In this document: piece after piece, positions 34,893 to 43,920 of the stretch
Position numbering within the stretch: position 1 is the first letter of the stretch
Layout of the letters: the number at the start of each line of letters is the position of its first letter
DNA from: CAZGMN01 sp964645765
GTDB lineage: Bacteria; Acidobacteriota; Aminicenantia; Aminicenantales; Aminicenantaceae
Assembly (NCBI GenBank): GCA_964645765.1
Contig: CAZYBE010000001.1
Coordinates: forward strand, 124,001 to 188,000
DNA: 64,000 nucleotides
Direction: 5' to 3'
The notes under the pieces: generated by a model
What the model saw: only the letters and a program-made list of their open reading frames with translations
Told to the model about the DNA's origin: nothing
The model's database searches: none
Position numbers and translations under genes: made by a program

Positions 34893-34951
34893 ACCTAATA
34901 TTCGGACAATCTTCTTAAAAGGGAAACCTCTGAGAAGAGCCAAGTTTTAAT

Positions 34952-34980
34952 TTGACAAAAAGCGATTAATAGACTAATCT
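34952..34980 (+). promoter_or_regulatory. Sigma-70-type promoter of the relBE-like pair
   Basis: TTGACA (34952-34957), 17 bp, TAATCT (34975-34980). It rules out an ATG at 34982 as the antitoxin start, because that lies before the expected transcription start. Confidence 0.6.
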
Positions 34981-34999
34981 CATGTCAGAGGTGAAACGA

Positions 35000-35248
35000 A
35001 TGGCAACCGCAACGATTCGTATTCCTGAAGACAAGAAAAATTTACTAAAGGCCATATCAAGCCTTGAAAATAAAAAATTAAATGATATCATCGTCGAATT
35101 AATAGACGAATACATCGAAAGAAATAAGGAAACACTCGACCTCCTTTCTATACCTGGCCTGTATGAAAAATTAATTAAATCATCCAAGGAATTCAAAGAA
35201 GGACAAGGAGTATCCCTCAAGGATGCCAGAAAAGTATTGGGGAGTTGA
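35000..35248 (+). CDS. Putative antitoxin of a RelBE/ParDE-type pair
   Basis: 82 residues. The N-terminus (TATIRIPEDKKNLLKAIS) looks like a ribbon-helix-helix DNA-binding segment; the acidic helical C-terminus would wrap the toxin. The ATG at 35000 has AGAGGTGA upstream; the earlier ATG at 34982 is only 1 nt past the promoter -10. It overlaps the toxin gene by 26 nt, as expected for a toxin-antitoxin operon. Confidence 0.75.
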   Translation: MATATIRIPEDKKNLLKAISSLENKKLNDIIVELIDEYIERNKETLDLLSIPGLYEKLIKSSKEFKEGQGVSLKDARKVLGS

Positions 35249-35498
35249 ACTTTCTAAAGATTCCATAAAATATTTAAAAAAATTAGGCAAAAGCACCTCC
35301 AAAAGAATTTCCGATAAGCTCGAAGAATTAGAATCACTAGAAGAGCCTTTATTCCATAAAGATGTCAGACCCTTGGTGGGAAAACTTAGAGGCTTTTATA
35401 GGCTTAGAGTGGGCAATTTGAGAATAATCTTTGAGTTAGACAGGCCAAAAAAGCGTATCGGCGTCCATGTCATTGCGCCAAGAGGAAATGCTTATTAG
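35223..35498 (+). CDS. RelE/ParE-family toxin
   Basis: 91 residues. The fold shows in ELSKDSIKYLKKLGK, then VRPLVGKLRGFYRLRVGNLRI and the C-terminal strand. The basic residues and the GFYRLRVG-IIFELD pattern are those of RelE-type mRNA interferases cleaving ribosome-bound mRNA. Start and overlap with the antitoxin are typical. Confidence 0.87.
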   Translation: MPEKYWGVELSKDSIKYLKKLGKSTSKRISDKLEELESLEEPLFHKDVRPLVGKLRGFYRLRVGNLRIIFELDRPKKRIGVHVIAPRGNAY

Positions 35499-35519
35499 AA
35501 AAAGCGAAAACCTTCTTCT

Positions 35520-36830
35520 TCACCGGCCTAAGAGAATCGAACCCCCCGTGAAGAAAGTCCCGGCCACAGCAGCGGTCTGAAGACAGGCAAGGGTCGCTGC
35601 CAGAAGCGCTCTGAACCCAACTCGGGAAAGGTCCTTCAACCTCTCTGGAGCCAAGGCTCCTGTCCCTCCGACAAAAATAGCAAGCGAAGCGATGTGGGCA
35701 AATCCGCAAAGAGCATAAGTGGCGAGCACAGCCGAACGCGGGTTCAAAATAGCGCCCGCAGCCATAAGCTGGGAAAGGTGCTGGTAAGAGACGAGTTCTG
35801 TGACCACAGTCCTCTCTCCGATCACCTTGGCTATCTTAAAAGCATCGGATGAGGGGACGCCAACGACAAGAGTAAAAGGATAAAAGATATAACCCAGAAT
35901 GCTCTTCAATGACCATTCAAAATGCAGGCCAAACCAGCTGTTGACATTGCCGCCGAGCCAGCCCAGCATAAGGTCAACGAGAGCCAGAATGCCCAGAAAA
36001 GCTACGAGCAGGGTGATAATTCCGCCAAGGAGTTTCAGGCCGCTGTTGGCGCCGTTGATGATGGCCATGATCAGGCTGTCTTCTCGCTCATAGTAAGGCT
36101 TGACATCTATTCCCAAAGTCTTCGGCACTTCAGTTTCCGGAACAATAAGCTTGGCCATGAGGACAGAGGCTGGCGCGGAAAGAATGGAGGCTGACATCAA
36201 GTGGCCGGCGATGGTCGGGAGCTGCTTCTGGAGGGAAAAAACATAAATGGCAAAAACAGTGGAGGCGATTGTTCCCATTCCGGCAGAAAGGATGGTCGTC
36301 AGCTCCGATTTGGTCATCTCCTTGAGGTGAGGCCGAATGGTCAAGGCCGACTCAACCCCGACAAAGATATTGCTTGAAGCGCAGAGGGATTCTGCTCCGC
36401 TGATGCGCATCAGCTTGGTGAAAATATAGGCGAACCCCCTGATTAAGAGAGGCATGACTCTCAAATAATAGAGAGCTCCCATCAAGGCCGCAAAGAAGAT
36501 TATGGTCGGGAGAGCCTGAAAGGCGAGAATGGAGCCAAGGGATGTTTCCCCGGCTTCGCTGGTCGTCCCGGGAGGTAAAGCCAGACGGCCAAAAAGGAAT
36601 TTTGTGCCCGCTGTTGCACTGTCCAGGACACCGACGACAATCTTGTTCATAAAGAGAAAGACCTTTGTCCCTGCTGGAACAACAAAAATGAAAAGGGCAA
36701 AAATAAGCTGGATGACGATCCCCCAGAGAACAACACGCCAGTTAATAACTCTCCTGTTTGAGGAACAGAGCCAGGCAAATGCAGCCAGGATAAAAATTCC
36801 AAAGAAGCTGACTATATTGTAGATTCCCAT
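35520..36830 (-). CDS. Concentrative nucleoside transporter (NupC/CNT family)
   Basis: 436 residues, a polytopic inner-membrane protein that imports nucleosides with Na+ or H+. The N-terminal three helices, the gate domain and the core motifs GVESALTIRPHLKEMTKSEL, VGVPSSDAFKIAKVIGERT and ALCGFAHIASLAIFVGG are those of CNT transporters. It is convergent with the relBE-like pair. Ion and substrate cannot be fixed from sequence alone. Confidence 0.9.
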   Translation of the reverse strand: MGIYNIVSFFGIFILAAFAWLCSSNRRVINWRVVLWGIVIQLIFALFIFVVPAGTKVFLFMNKIVVGVLDSATAGTKFLFGRLALPPGTTSEAGETSLGSILAFQALPTIIFFAALMGALYYLRVMPLLIRGFAYIFTKLMRISGAESLCASSNIFVGVESALTIRPHLKEMTKSELTTILSAGMGTIASTVFAIYVFSLQKQLPTIAGHLMSASILSAPASVLMAKLIVPETEVPKTLGIDVKPYYEREDSLIMAIINGANSGLKLLGGIITLLVAFLGILALVDLMLGWLGGNVNSWFGLHFEWSLKSILGYIFYPFTLVVGVPSSDAFKIAKVIGERTVVTELVSYQHLSQLMAAGAILNPRSAVLATYALCGFAHIASLAIFVGGTGALAPERLKDLSRVGFRALLAATLACLQTAAVAGTFFTGGSILLGR

Positions 36831-36888
36831 GAGTTGCCTATCCTCTTAAATTTTGTCTTTGATAAGGCATAAAGTATTTTCGTTTAAT

Positions 36889-37149
36889 CTATTTATTTGC
36901 GCCGTCAACCAAGACTAGCTTGCGGCGAGATTTTTGTCCGCGAACTATCCTCAGCCGTGAAGGAGGAAGACCGAAATGGGAGGCGAGGATCTTGATGACC
37001 TCTCTGTTAGCCTCCCCCTTTGAAGGAGGAGCGACGACTCGAACCTTATACTCCCCACTATTTAATTTCTCTACCTCGCTTTTCCGGGAGCGAGGCTGAA
37101 CAGTGACATAAAGGCAAATCTTATCTTTTCCTTCCAAATAAGCCCTCAC
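36889..37149 (-). CDS. DUF167 (YggU) family protein
   Basis: 86 residues. VTVQPRSRKSEVEKL, KVRVVAPPSKGEANREVI and the end SRLRIVRGQKSRRKLV match the conserved small DUF167 family of unknown function. It starts at GTG, 9 nt after the YggT-type gene; the yggT-yggU pairing is widespread in bacteria. Confidence 0.88.
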   Translation of the reverse strand: MRAYLEGKDKICLYVTVQPRSRKSEVEKLNSGEYKVRVVAPPSKGEANREVIKILASHFGLPPSRLRIVRGQKSRRKLVLVDGANK

Positions 37150-37158
37150 ATCAGAGAG

Positions 37159-37485
37159 CTAAAAATAAATCCTGTGTTGCCTCAAAAGCTGTTGACCATA
37201 GATAGAGAGAGACTTCACCAGGAAAGAATCGACAAAATAAATTAGAAGAATAACAATTATCGGGCTGATGTCAATTCCGCCAAGCCTTGAAGGCGGAGCT
37301 ATCCTCCGAAAAGGCTTCAGCAGCGGTTCAGTCAATTTGTAGAGAACAATTGCAACAGGGTAGAAAGAGGAGGGAATTCTGACCCAAGAGAGAATCGCCC
37401 TGAAGATGACGACCCAGATGTAAATCATCAAAGCGAGATGGATGATTCGGGCGGAAGAAATCAGAAAATTGGCAAAAAGTATCAA
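37159..37485 (-). CDS. YggT family membrane protein
   Basis: 108 residues with two hydrophobic segments (about 5-30 and 75-95). FRAILSWVRIPSSFYPVAIVLYKLTEPLLKPFRR is the diagnostic region. YggT proteins are linked to osmotic tolerance and division-site assembly; the mechanism is unclear. It starts at TTG after GGGAGTG and lies 20 nt after the DUF1573 gene. Confidence 0.88.
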   Translation of the reverse strand: MILFANFLISSARIIHLALMIYIWVVIFRAILSWVRIPSSFYPVAIVLYKLTEPLLKPFRRIAPPSRLGGIDISPIIVILLIYFVDSFLVKSLSIYGQQLLRQHRIYF

Positions 37486-37505
37486 TTCACTCCCGATTCA
37501 TTTCT

Positions 37506-38288
37506 TCATTTATTCAAGATATTTTTGTACTTGGCAAAAAGCTCTTTGAGCTGATTGGCGGTGATGAGATAACCACTCAAAGAAAAGGTGAGATTGGGCC
37601 GCTGAGGGTCATTGGACCTGATGAGAATGAATTCTCTCATAAATCCTGTTCTTTTTTGCGGGGGGATTCTTATCTCAACCTCTTCCCCCTTGCCGGCAGG
37701 AATTTTGAGAGGAAAAGAAATAGCCTTGCCGTGCGAATAAAAAGAGGCAAACTGGTGGGAGCAGGTCACTTTTAATTCCAGCTCTCCTTTGTTTTCTATC
37801 TTTGCCTGGCCTCGCACCTCTTCCTCGTTAAGAATCAATCCTGCATCAATAGAGGTTCTCTCCAAGAATATCCTTGGCATGGGTGGGATCTCTATATCGG
37901 CTGTGAGGTCGAGCCGCTTGCCGGGTTGAACAGGGTCATTGGAATCTACAAAAACGTACTTGGTGACTTTATTCTCATATCCTCTGGTGTCGATAGTCAC
38001 TTTTATCTCGCCTTCTTTCTCAGGAGGAACTTCCGCATTCGTGGCCAGCGCTGCCGTGCATCCGCAAGACGTTCTGACACCTCTGATTTTTAGGGTTTCG
38101 TCCCCAACATTCTTGAATTTAAAGACCTGAGTTAAAGTCACGCCTTGTTTGACCTTTCCAAAATCCCAGGATTCTTTCTCAAATTTTATCCTCGCTCCCT
38201 TCTCGGCAAAGATGAGGCTTCCCGAAAAAAGAATGAGGGCTAAGATGAGTGAAATTCTGCTCTGTTCCTTTCCACTCAGCCAAATCAT
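37506..38288 (-). CDS. DUF1573-domain secreted protein
   Basis: 260 residues with a signal peptide (about 1-29). The DUF1573 immunoglobulin-like domain (about 34-130) has the hallmark FGKVKQGVTLTQVFKFKNVG and TSCGCTAA; a second beta-rich domain follows (about 140-240). These proteins lie in the cell envelope of Bacteroidetes, Planctomycetes and Acidobacteria; their function is unknown. The ATG has a GGAGGT site. Confidence 0.85.
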   Translation of the reverse strand: MIWLSGKEQSRISLILALILFSGSLIFAEKGARIKFEKESWDFGKVKQGVTLTQVFKFKNVGDETLKIRGVRTSCGCTAALATNAEVPPEKEGEIKVTIDTRGYENKVTKYVFVDSNDPVQPGKRLDLTADIEIPPMPRIFLERTSIDAGLILNEEEVRGQAKIENKGELELKVTCSHQFASFYSHGKAISFPLKIPAGKGEEVEIRIPPQKRTGFMREFILIRSNDPQRPNLTFSLSGYLITANQLKELFAKYKNILNK

Positions 38289-38641
38289 AGCGACCTCCTC
38301 AAATTTATTTCCAATATTATCATTTTTCTTAAAAAATACGCAAGAAAAGTCTTGATCGAAAACAAATGGCGACGGTTTTTCGCAAAATTATATTTCTGCT
38401 AGGCGAAGGATAAGTGGTTCGAAAGCACGCAGACTTTCTATGGTTTGGCGGAAGCTGAGTGGTTCGAGAACCGTTTGAAGGCTGAGCGGGCATGGTTCCT
38501 CGACCGAAGGTCGAGGAGAGCGAAGCCTGAAACCGAGCAGGCTTTGCCTCGCTGGGGCAAAAGCGGCGTGCTTGCGAACCATTCATCCTGAGCCTTCCTT
38601 GACAGCTTATACCCCCTTCCCTATAATTTGAGCAAGAAAAA
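38289..38641. other. Intergenic region with repeat-like sequence
   Basis: GC-rich sequence with several inverted pieces (GGTTCGAGAACCG at 38461-38473; CTCGACCGAAGGTCGAG at 38498-38514). CTCGCTGGGGCAAAAGCGGC (from 38548, plus one G to 38568) recurs exactly inside pstS (17510-17530). It looks like an intergenic repeat element; no gene is seen. Confidence 0.6.
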
Positions 38642-39859
38642 ATGAAAGCACCAAAAAAGAAAAAAACTTTTTCTCTGCCCGCTTATTTTGTTCTGTTCTT
38701 GTTACTGACATTTTTGTTTCTTTCTTCTCCGGCTGAGGGGCAAGAGGTCGTGACCAAGCTCAAAGTTGTCACGGAAATGGCGAACGTAAGGTTAAAGCCT
38801 GATGTTGGAAGCATAATCATCCAACAAGCTCCTCAAGGCACAATCCTCGAATCAACAGCAAAAGAGGGCGAATGGTACTTGATCAAAATAAAAACTGAGG
38901 AAGGCCAGATTGTCTCCGGTTATGTTCATGAGAGTGTCGTTACAGCTCTTGAAGGCCTTGCTCAGGAAAGAGAAAAGATAGAGATAAAAAAGGCGCCGGA
39001 GAAGGAGGTAAAAAAAGAACCGCAAAAGGAAAAGACGGAAAAGAAACCTCTTCCCCAGCCCGCAGCCGCACAGCCCACTCCTCAGCCCTCTAAATTCCGT
39101 ATTGAGTTCTCTTTTTCCGGCGGGGCAAACTATGTCTCAGCCGAAGATTTAAACAACGGCGCAAAGGGAGCGGCTGATTGGCGAAAGGCTTTTCTCGACC
39201 TGGAGCAATCAGGCACAGTCAAGGTAGCTCACTTCAGCTACATCATAGGAGGAGAGATTGCCTTTTCTCTTTCCTCCCATCTTTATATAGGCCTGGGCGC
39301 AGACTATTTTCAAGCACAACAAGAAAGCGAGGTCAAATTCTTGGTCGGCCCGGTAATCACAGAAACCCTGGCCATAAGGCCTAAATTTCAGGCTCTGCCC
39401 TTGAGGCTTTTTCTCACTTATCAGCCATTCGCTTTCTTTTATTTGAAAGGAGGCCTCGAATATTACTTTGCCAAATGCTCCTATTTATACAACTTCGAGG
39501 GAGCAACAGCCTTGAATCAGAGCGGAGAGGCTAAAGCTCAGAATTTTGGCTTGATTGGAGCAATGGGATTGGAAAAAAGGCTTTCTTCGTCATTGAGCTT
39601 TTTCCTGGAACTAACCGGACGCTACGCTAAGATCAAAGGCTTTGAAGGGACACATACAGAAATAGACGCCGCGGGAACAGTCTCAACTCAGGAGGGAAAG
39701 CTCTATTATTTTTATAGGCGTGAAAGCTCAGAAGGGCCCTTATACCCTCAACTCTATGTTAGGGAGAAATCTCCCACTGGAGCAGAATATGGGCCGCGGG
39801 AAGCTGTCATGGATTTCTCCGGGCTGAGCCTCAAAGCAGGCTTCAAGATAAAATTTTAG
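38642..39859 (+). CDS. SH3-domain outer-membrane barrel protein
   Basis: 405 residues. A hydrophobic signal segment (about 10-34) precedes a bacterial SH3 domain (about 40-105; MANVRLKPDVGS, GYVHESVV). Next is a charged, proline-rich linker (about 115-150), then about 250 residues of OmpA-like beta-barrel strands ending in AGFKIKF. The SH3 part may contact peptidoglycan while the barrel sits in the outer membrane. Specific function unknown. Monocistronic. Confidence 0.75.
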   Translation: MKAPKKKKTFSLPAYFVLFLLLTFLFLSSPAEGQEVVTKLKVVTEMANVRLKPDVGSIIIQQAPQGTILESTAKEGEWYLIKIKTEEGQIVSGYVHESVVTALEGLAQEREKIEIKKAPEKEVKKEPQKEKTEKKPLPQPAAAQPTPQPSKFRIEFSFSGGANYVSAEDLNNGAKGAADWRKAFLDLEQSGTVKVAHFSYIIGGEIAFSLSSHLYIGLGADYFQAQQESEVKFLVGPVITETLAIRPKFQALPLRLFLTYQPFAFFYLKGGLEYYFAKCSYLYNFEGATALNQSGEAKAQNFGLIGAMGLEKRLSSSLSFFLELTGRYAKIKGFEGTHTEIDAAGTVSTQEGKLYYFYRRESSEGPLYPQLYVREKSPTGAEYGPREAVMDFSGLSLKAGFKIKF

Positions 39860-39987
39860 CGTCTTTCTCAAAGCTCCTTTGGCTAGAAATCATCCCAAAT
39901 TCCGAGATGAGAGTGGGGGGTTGGCGATTCTTTCCATTGGCCATAGTGCTTCTCAGCTGCCGAAAGGAGCGCGGCAATCCCTCAGAA

Positions 39988-40659
39988 TTATGGATTAACT
40001 GCCTTTTCTTTCTTCTTTAAAAGAGCCACATGCTGGGAGTGAATTCCTCTAAAAAGGGGGAAAATCCTGATGACGTTAAAATCGGCAGCCCTGACTTCCT
40101 CATAAAACTCCTTGCGGGAGATCATCTTTATCATGGTCTTGCTCTTCTTGACCCTTCGCCTCAGCTTCCTTTGAAGAGAATGAAGCCAATTCCTCTGGTA
40201 ATAAGAAAGAACCAACCAGTCTGAGCAGACACGGGAAAACTCGCTGAGAATCGATTCTCGCTCCTTCTTCTCATGAAGATGATGGAAAAACCGCATGGAA
40301 AAAAGAACGCTGAATGCGTCATTCTTGAAAGGCAAGCCTTGCTTGGCATCGGCCACGACTGCGGAATGAAGATGCGATTCTCCGCTTTTCTCCGTCGCCC
40401 TCTTCACCATGTGATAAGAGAGGTCGCTGCTCACGAGAGAGGACCCCTTGTCGAGAAGAAGGCGGGAAAATCGGCCATAGCCGCAGGGGAGGTCCAGGAC
40501 GCGGAGAGAGCCGCCGCCCAATTCCTGGAGAATCTTTCTCAGAATTCTCTTCTCTCTGCGATCAACAAGCTTCTGGTCTTGCCCCCTGTACCTCCGCTTC
40601 TCGTATTCCTCAACCTCATGCTTTTCAAAAGGGGGATTTGATGACGTCCGGATATTCAT
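39988..40659 (-). CDS. Class I SAM-dependent methyltransferase
   Basis: 223 residues. Motif I is LRVLDLPCGYGRFSRLLLDKG (residues about 56-76), with SSDLSYHMVKRA and FSMRFFHHLHEK as motifs II-III. The C-terminal basic stretch (RKLRRRVKKSKTM) and its place before glycan genes would fit a sugar- or lipid-modifying enzyme, but the substrate cannot be told. Monocistronic on the minus strand. Confidence 0.85.
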   Translation of the reverse strand: MNIRTSSNPPFEKHEVEEYEKRRYRGQDQKLVDRREKRILRKILQELGGGSLRVLDLPCGYGRFSRLLLDKGSSLVSSDLSYHMVKRATEKSGESHLHSAVVADAKQGLPFKNDAFSVLFSMRFFHHLHEKKERESILSEFSRVCSDWLVLSYYQRNWLHSLQRKLRRRVKKSKTMIKMISRKEFYEEVRAADFNVIRIFPLFRGIHSQHVALLKKKEKAVNP

Positions 40660-40784
40660 GTTTTTTAATTGAAAAAGAATTGATTCATCAATGGCTTTGA
40701 TACTGATTGTTAAAAATTCTATTCATTTATACCTCAGATGGGCTCTCGAGGCAAGAAAGCCGAAGAGATGATCATCCTTTATTG

Positions 40785-40814
40785 TTGAGACCTTACTCAT
40801 TTTTATGATATAAA
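40785..40814 (+). promoter_or_regulatory. Possible promoter of the MNT-HEPN pair
   Basis: TTGAGA (40785-40790), 18 bp, TATAAA (40809-40814), only 9 nt before the ATG at 40824. If real, the mRNA is nearly leaderless or translation starts at the ATG at 40845. Confidence 0.4.
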
Positions 40815-40823
40815 TGAAAACAA

Positions 40824-41273
40824 ATGAGAAGTAAAATTTCCGGCATGAACAAGATACTTCAAAAATATGGAGTTATTTTGGCCTACCTTTTTGGGTCGCA
40901 GAAAGACTCCGGAATGAAATACTTGCACGGACAAAGCGTGGAAATCGAAGAGGGGTCAGATTTGGATATTGCCCTCTTGTTCCAAAGCGCTCCTTCGCAC
41001 ATCTATAGACTCTATGGAAATATTTTTTATGATTTATCAACTCTTTTCGAGCCATTCAACGTGGACATTGTCTTCCTTCATGAGGTCAATTTCCTCTTGA
41101 AATTTGAAATCATCAACGGCCATCGCATTTTTGCCCAGGATGAAGATTTTGCTGACGAATATGAAGAAAATATCATAAAATTCGCTTCTGACCTTTTCTT
41201 TAAAAGGAAAATGTTTGAAAAAGATTTCTATGAGGCAATTGAAAATGGTTATTTCGAAATTGAACTTAAATAA
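40824..41273 (+). CDS. MntA-like minimal nucleotidyltransferase (antitoxin)
   Basis: 149 residues of the pol-beta NTase fold. G24-S25 (YLFGSQ), D46-x-D48 (GSDLDIAL) and a third acid D81 (VDIVFL) form the active site. The loop between GS and DxD is about twice the usual length. In MntA-HepT systems this enzyme AMPylates a tyrosine of the HEPN toxin. The HEPN gene overlaps it by 29 nt. Confidence 0.85.
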   Translation: MRSKISGMNKILQKYGVILAYLFGSQKDSGMKYLHGQSVEIEEGSDLDIALLFQSAPSHIYRLYGNIFYDLSTLFEPFNVDIVFLHEVNFLLKFEIINGHRIFAQDEDFADEYEENIIKFASDLFFKRKMFEKDFYEAIENGYFEIELK

Positions 41274-41849
41274 GATCCATGAGAATCTGAATCTCATCGG
41301 GGAATTCCTTGAAAAACTAAAAAGGCTTTCAAAGCTTCCCAAAGACGATTTTCTCAGCGATGAAAGAAATCCAGCCGCTGCTGAAAGTTTCTTAAGAAGA
41401 TGCATTGAAGCCATTTTTGATGTCGGAAGGCATATTTTATCCAAGAGCTTTTCTTTCCGAAGCCTTGAATACAGGGAAGTGGCAAAAGAATTGGGCGATA
41501 AAGGAATCGTATCAAAAGAATACTCAAAAATTCTCGCAAAAATGGCTGGTTATAGAAACAGGATGGTTCACTTCTACAAAGAAATTTTGCCCGAAGAGCT
41601 TTATGATATTCTACAGAATGAATTGATCGATATCGAAAAATTTATTAAAGAAATGGATANNNNNNNNNNNNNNNNNNNNNNNNNNNNNNNNNNNNNNNNN
41701 NNNNNNNNNNNNNNNNNNNNNNNNNNNNNNNNNNNNNNNNNNNNNNNNNNNNNNNNNNNGATATTCTACAGAATGAATTGATCGATATCGAAAAATTTAT
41801 TAAAGAAATGGATATTTTCATAAAAAAATACAGAGATAAAGCTGACTAA
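41245..41849 (+). CDS. HepT-like HEPN toxin (DUF86), interrupted by an artefactual gap
   Basis: The N run 41660-41759 is flanked by identical 55-bp copies. Joining 41245-41659 to 41815-41849 gives 149 residues in frame. The helical HEPN protein has the RNase motif R104-N-R-M-V-H109-F-Y111 (R-x4-H-x-Y); the tyrosine is the known AMPylation target in HepT. It overlaps the MntA-like gene by 29 nt, the usual MNT-HEPN operon. The toxin cleaves RNA when not modified. Confidence 0.85.
41660..41759. other. Assembly gap (100 N) with 55-bp duplicated flanks, inside the HEPN gene
   Basis: 41605-41659 equals 41760-41814. The run plus one copy is an assembly artefact. Confidence 0.95.
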
Positions 41850-41934
41850 GAGTTTTGTTGGCAATTCAATCATCGCGGTGACATTTTAATTATTTCGTCT
41901 GGGTTGGCGAGTAAAAGACTATTTTGGATCATAA

Positions 41935-42843
41935 ATGATTGAAAATAATATTATTGAAATCATGAAGGAAAGAAAATCTCTGACAGGCAAAGAATTGCTG
42001 GAAGAGAGCCATACCGACGAGCTTTCGCTCTGGCGAGCGTGCAATAAATCTCAAGGAATCATGTTGAGGGTCGTCGGAAGAAGATATCTGCGCTTCGACC
42101 GGACTGTCAAAGAGTATGCAAGGCTTTCGCCGTCGATAAAGAGGGAATTCTTGACCTACACAGTCTGCGGATTGAAAGAAAATTCAGAGGAAATCGAGGA
42201 TAAAGCAAAAGACTTCGGACAAAAGATAAAAGAAACAAGCAAGGCGAAATACAATCTGGCAAAAAAAATAATATCAGGAATAGTGAAAGGCAACGAGCAC
42301 AAGGAAGAAATCGAAAAAAATGTCTGTTTCATTATCGCCGGAGATATCGTTTACAATATGGCCCATTTAGAGCCAAGGCCGGAGAAAAGCACCGGAGAGC
42401 TGGTCAAAGGCTCAGACCTGGACATTGTCATCATAACTGAAGACACGTTACCCAAAAAGATAGTGGAAGAGCTTGACAGCAAAATCTACAAGGAAAAATA
42501 CAGGTATCTCACAGACCCGGATTTTCGCGAGGAAATTGATTATGTCATCAAAGATATCTCGAAAATAAAGGAGCAATTAAATTTTGACAGTCTCGAGAGG
42601 ATGATTGCCTCGAAGCTTCTCTATGAAGGAAAACTCCTCTACGGCAGCCAGAGGATGTTTGAGAACATTAAGAAAATGCTCTCTGAAAGAAAAATAGATG
42701 ATAAACTGGCCGAATTGGAAAAGAAGGCAAAAATAAATAGATTAGAGGCTATTTCATGCCTGCTTGAAGGCGGCGATAAACCTTTGAGCCCGGAGTGGAT
42801 GAATCTTTTTTACACCCAGGAAGAAATAGAAGAAATCTTTTAA
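41935..42843 (+). CDS. Nucleotidyltransferase-fold protein of unknown role
   Basis: 302 residues. The N-terminus (about 1-60: LTGKELLEES, SLWRACNKSQG) resembles a winged helix. A basic helical middle leads to a pol-beta-like NTase core: FIIAGDIVYN (GD at 136-137 where GS is usual), D161-x-D163 (GSDLDIVII) and D202 (EEIDYVI). The C-terminus is charged and helical. It lies 85 nt after the MNT-HEPN pair on the same strand, so it may belong to the same defence or toxin locus. I do not recognise a named family. Confidence 0.65.
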   Translation: MIENNIIEIMKERKSLTGKELLEESHTDELSLWRACNKSQGIMLRVVGRRYLRFDRTVKEYARLSPSIKREFLTYTVCGLKENSEEIEDKAKDFGQKIKETSKAKYNLAKKIISGIVKGNEHKEEIEKNVCFIIAGDIVYNMAHLEPRPEKSTGELVKGSDLDIVIITEDTLPKKIVEELDSKIYKEKYRYLTDPDFREEIDYVIKDISKIKEQLNFDSLERMIASKLLYEGKLLYGSQRMFENIKKMLSERKIDDKLAELEKKAKINRLEAISCLLEGGDKPLSPEWMNLFYTQEEIEEIF

Positions 42844-42879
42844 AGTCCTGACTGCGACACTTTTATTATTGCGGTTGTA

Positions 42880-43653
42880 TTAGTCTTCAATATTCTTTAA
42901 CCTCGAAGCAGCACCTCTGTCTAAAACGACGGTCACCCTGCCGGAGTGAATCTGAATGGCTGAGCCGGTGATTTGAGAAGTTATGGGACCCTCAAGGGCT
43001 TTGGCCGCAATTTTTGCTTTTCTCTTTCCGTTCGCTAAAAGGAGCAAATGCCTCATTTCCAGGATGGTCCCGATGCCCAGGGTAAGAGCAAGTGGAGGCA
43101 TCTCTTCCCTTTTTATCCCTGTTTTCTTAAAAAAGCTCTCGAAGTTATCATCGAGAGTTTCCTTGGTTAAAGCTTGAATCCTTGTCCTCGAGGAAAGGGA
43201 TGAGCCTGGCTCATTGAAGGCCAGGTGGCCATTGCGGCCAATCCCCAGAATCTGGAGGTCGATTCCACCAGCCCTTTTGATCTCCTCTTCATACCATGCA
43301 CAGTACTTTTCAGGCTCTTTAGCAAGCCCATCAAGAATCTTAATATTCTCTTTTTTAATGTTGACCTGCTTGAAAAGCTCTTCGTGCAAAAATCGAGCAA
43401 AGCTCCGGTCTTTGTCGTACGGCTTGCTGAGGTCTATTCCCAATCCAAGATATTCATCAACGTTGAAAGCTTTAACGCCTGAAAAATCAAGCCCTTCTCT
43501 GTGCATTCTTATCAGCTCCTTATAGGTTCCTATCGGAGTTGCTCCTGCTGAAAAACCGAGAATACAATCAAGCTTGGACCTTACAAGCTCGGCAATAATT
43601 TTTGCCGCCTGCTGACTCATCCCATCATAATTTTCTTTAACAATGACATTCAT
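42880..43653 (-). CDS. nagB: Glucosamine-6-phosphate deaminase
   Basis: 257 residues. Converts GlcN-6-P to fructose-6-P and ammonia. LGFSAGATPIGTYKEL binds phosphate, VDEYLG holds the catalytic Asp region, and GIGRNGHLAFNEPGSSL is the signature loop. With nagA at 33601 it completes amino-sugar catabolism, although the genes are 8 kb apart on opposite strands and separated by toxin genes and repeats. Confidence 0.92.
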   Translation of the reverse strand: MNVIVKENYDGMSQQAAKIIAELVRSKLDCILGFSAGATPIGTYKELIRMHREGLDFSGVKAFNVDEYLGLGIDLSKPYDKDRSFARFLHEELFKQVNIKKENIKILDGLAKEPEKYCAWYEEEIKRAGGIDLQILGIGRNGHLAFNEPGSSLSSRTRIQALTKETLDDNFESFFKKTGIKREEMPPLALTLGIGTILEMRHLLLLANGKRKAKIAAKALEGPITSQITGSAIQIHSGRVTVVLDRGAASRLKNIED

Positions 43654-43665
43654 ACGGTCTTCTCA

Positions 43666-43914
43666 TAGAAAAAGGAGAAAGTCCCCAAAAAAGGGGGCTA
43701 TCCCAGTGCTGTCCCAACGTTGATTTTCAAAATCTGTGTAATCTTATTAATATCAATATATTAAAAAAGAAAGTTACCGTAATCGATTTGAAATGAATTT
43801 CATTTTATGGTCATTCTACTTTCGATGTCAATCGACAGAAGTGTCATTTAAAAATTAAAAGTGGACTGCAAAATGGGGACAGGCCACTTTTGGAAAAAGG
43901 GGACTGTCCCCTTT
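43666..43914. repeat. Cluster of REP-like palindromes between nagB and the GH gene
   Basis: Degenerate pieces at 43675-43725 (AGTCCCC, GGGGGCTATCCC, GCTGTCCC) and 43857-43890 (GGGGACAGGCCACTTTT), plus a full AAAAAGGGGACTGTCCCCTT copy from 43894. No gene lies between. Confidence 0.75.
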
Positions 43915-43920
43915 ATTCCT

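Noticed and set aside
38461..38514. A tRNA-like GGTTCGA stretch
   Set aside because: It is part of inverted repeats (GGTTCGAGAACCG, CTCGACCGAAGGTCGAG) and no cloverleaf can be built.
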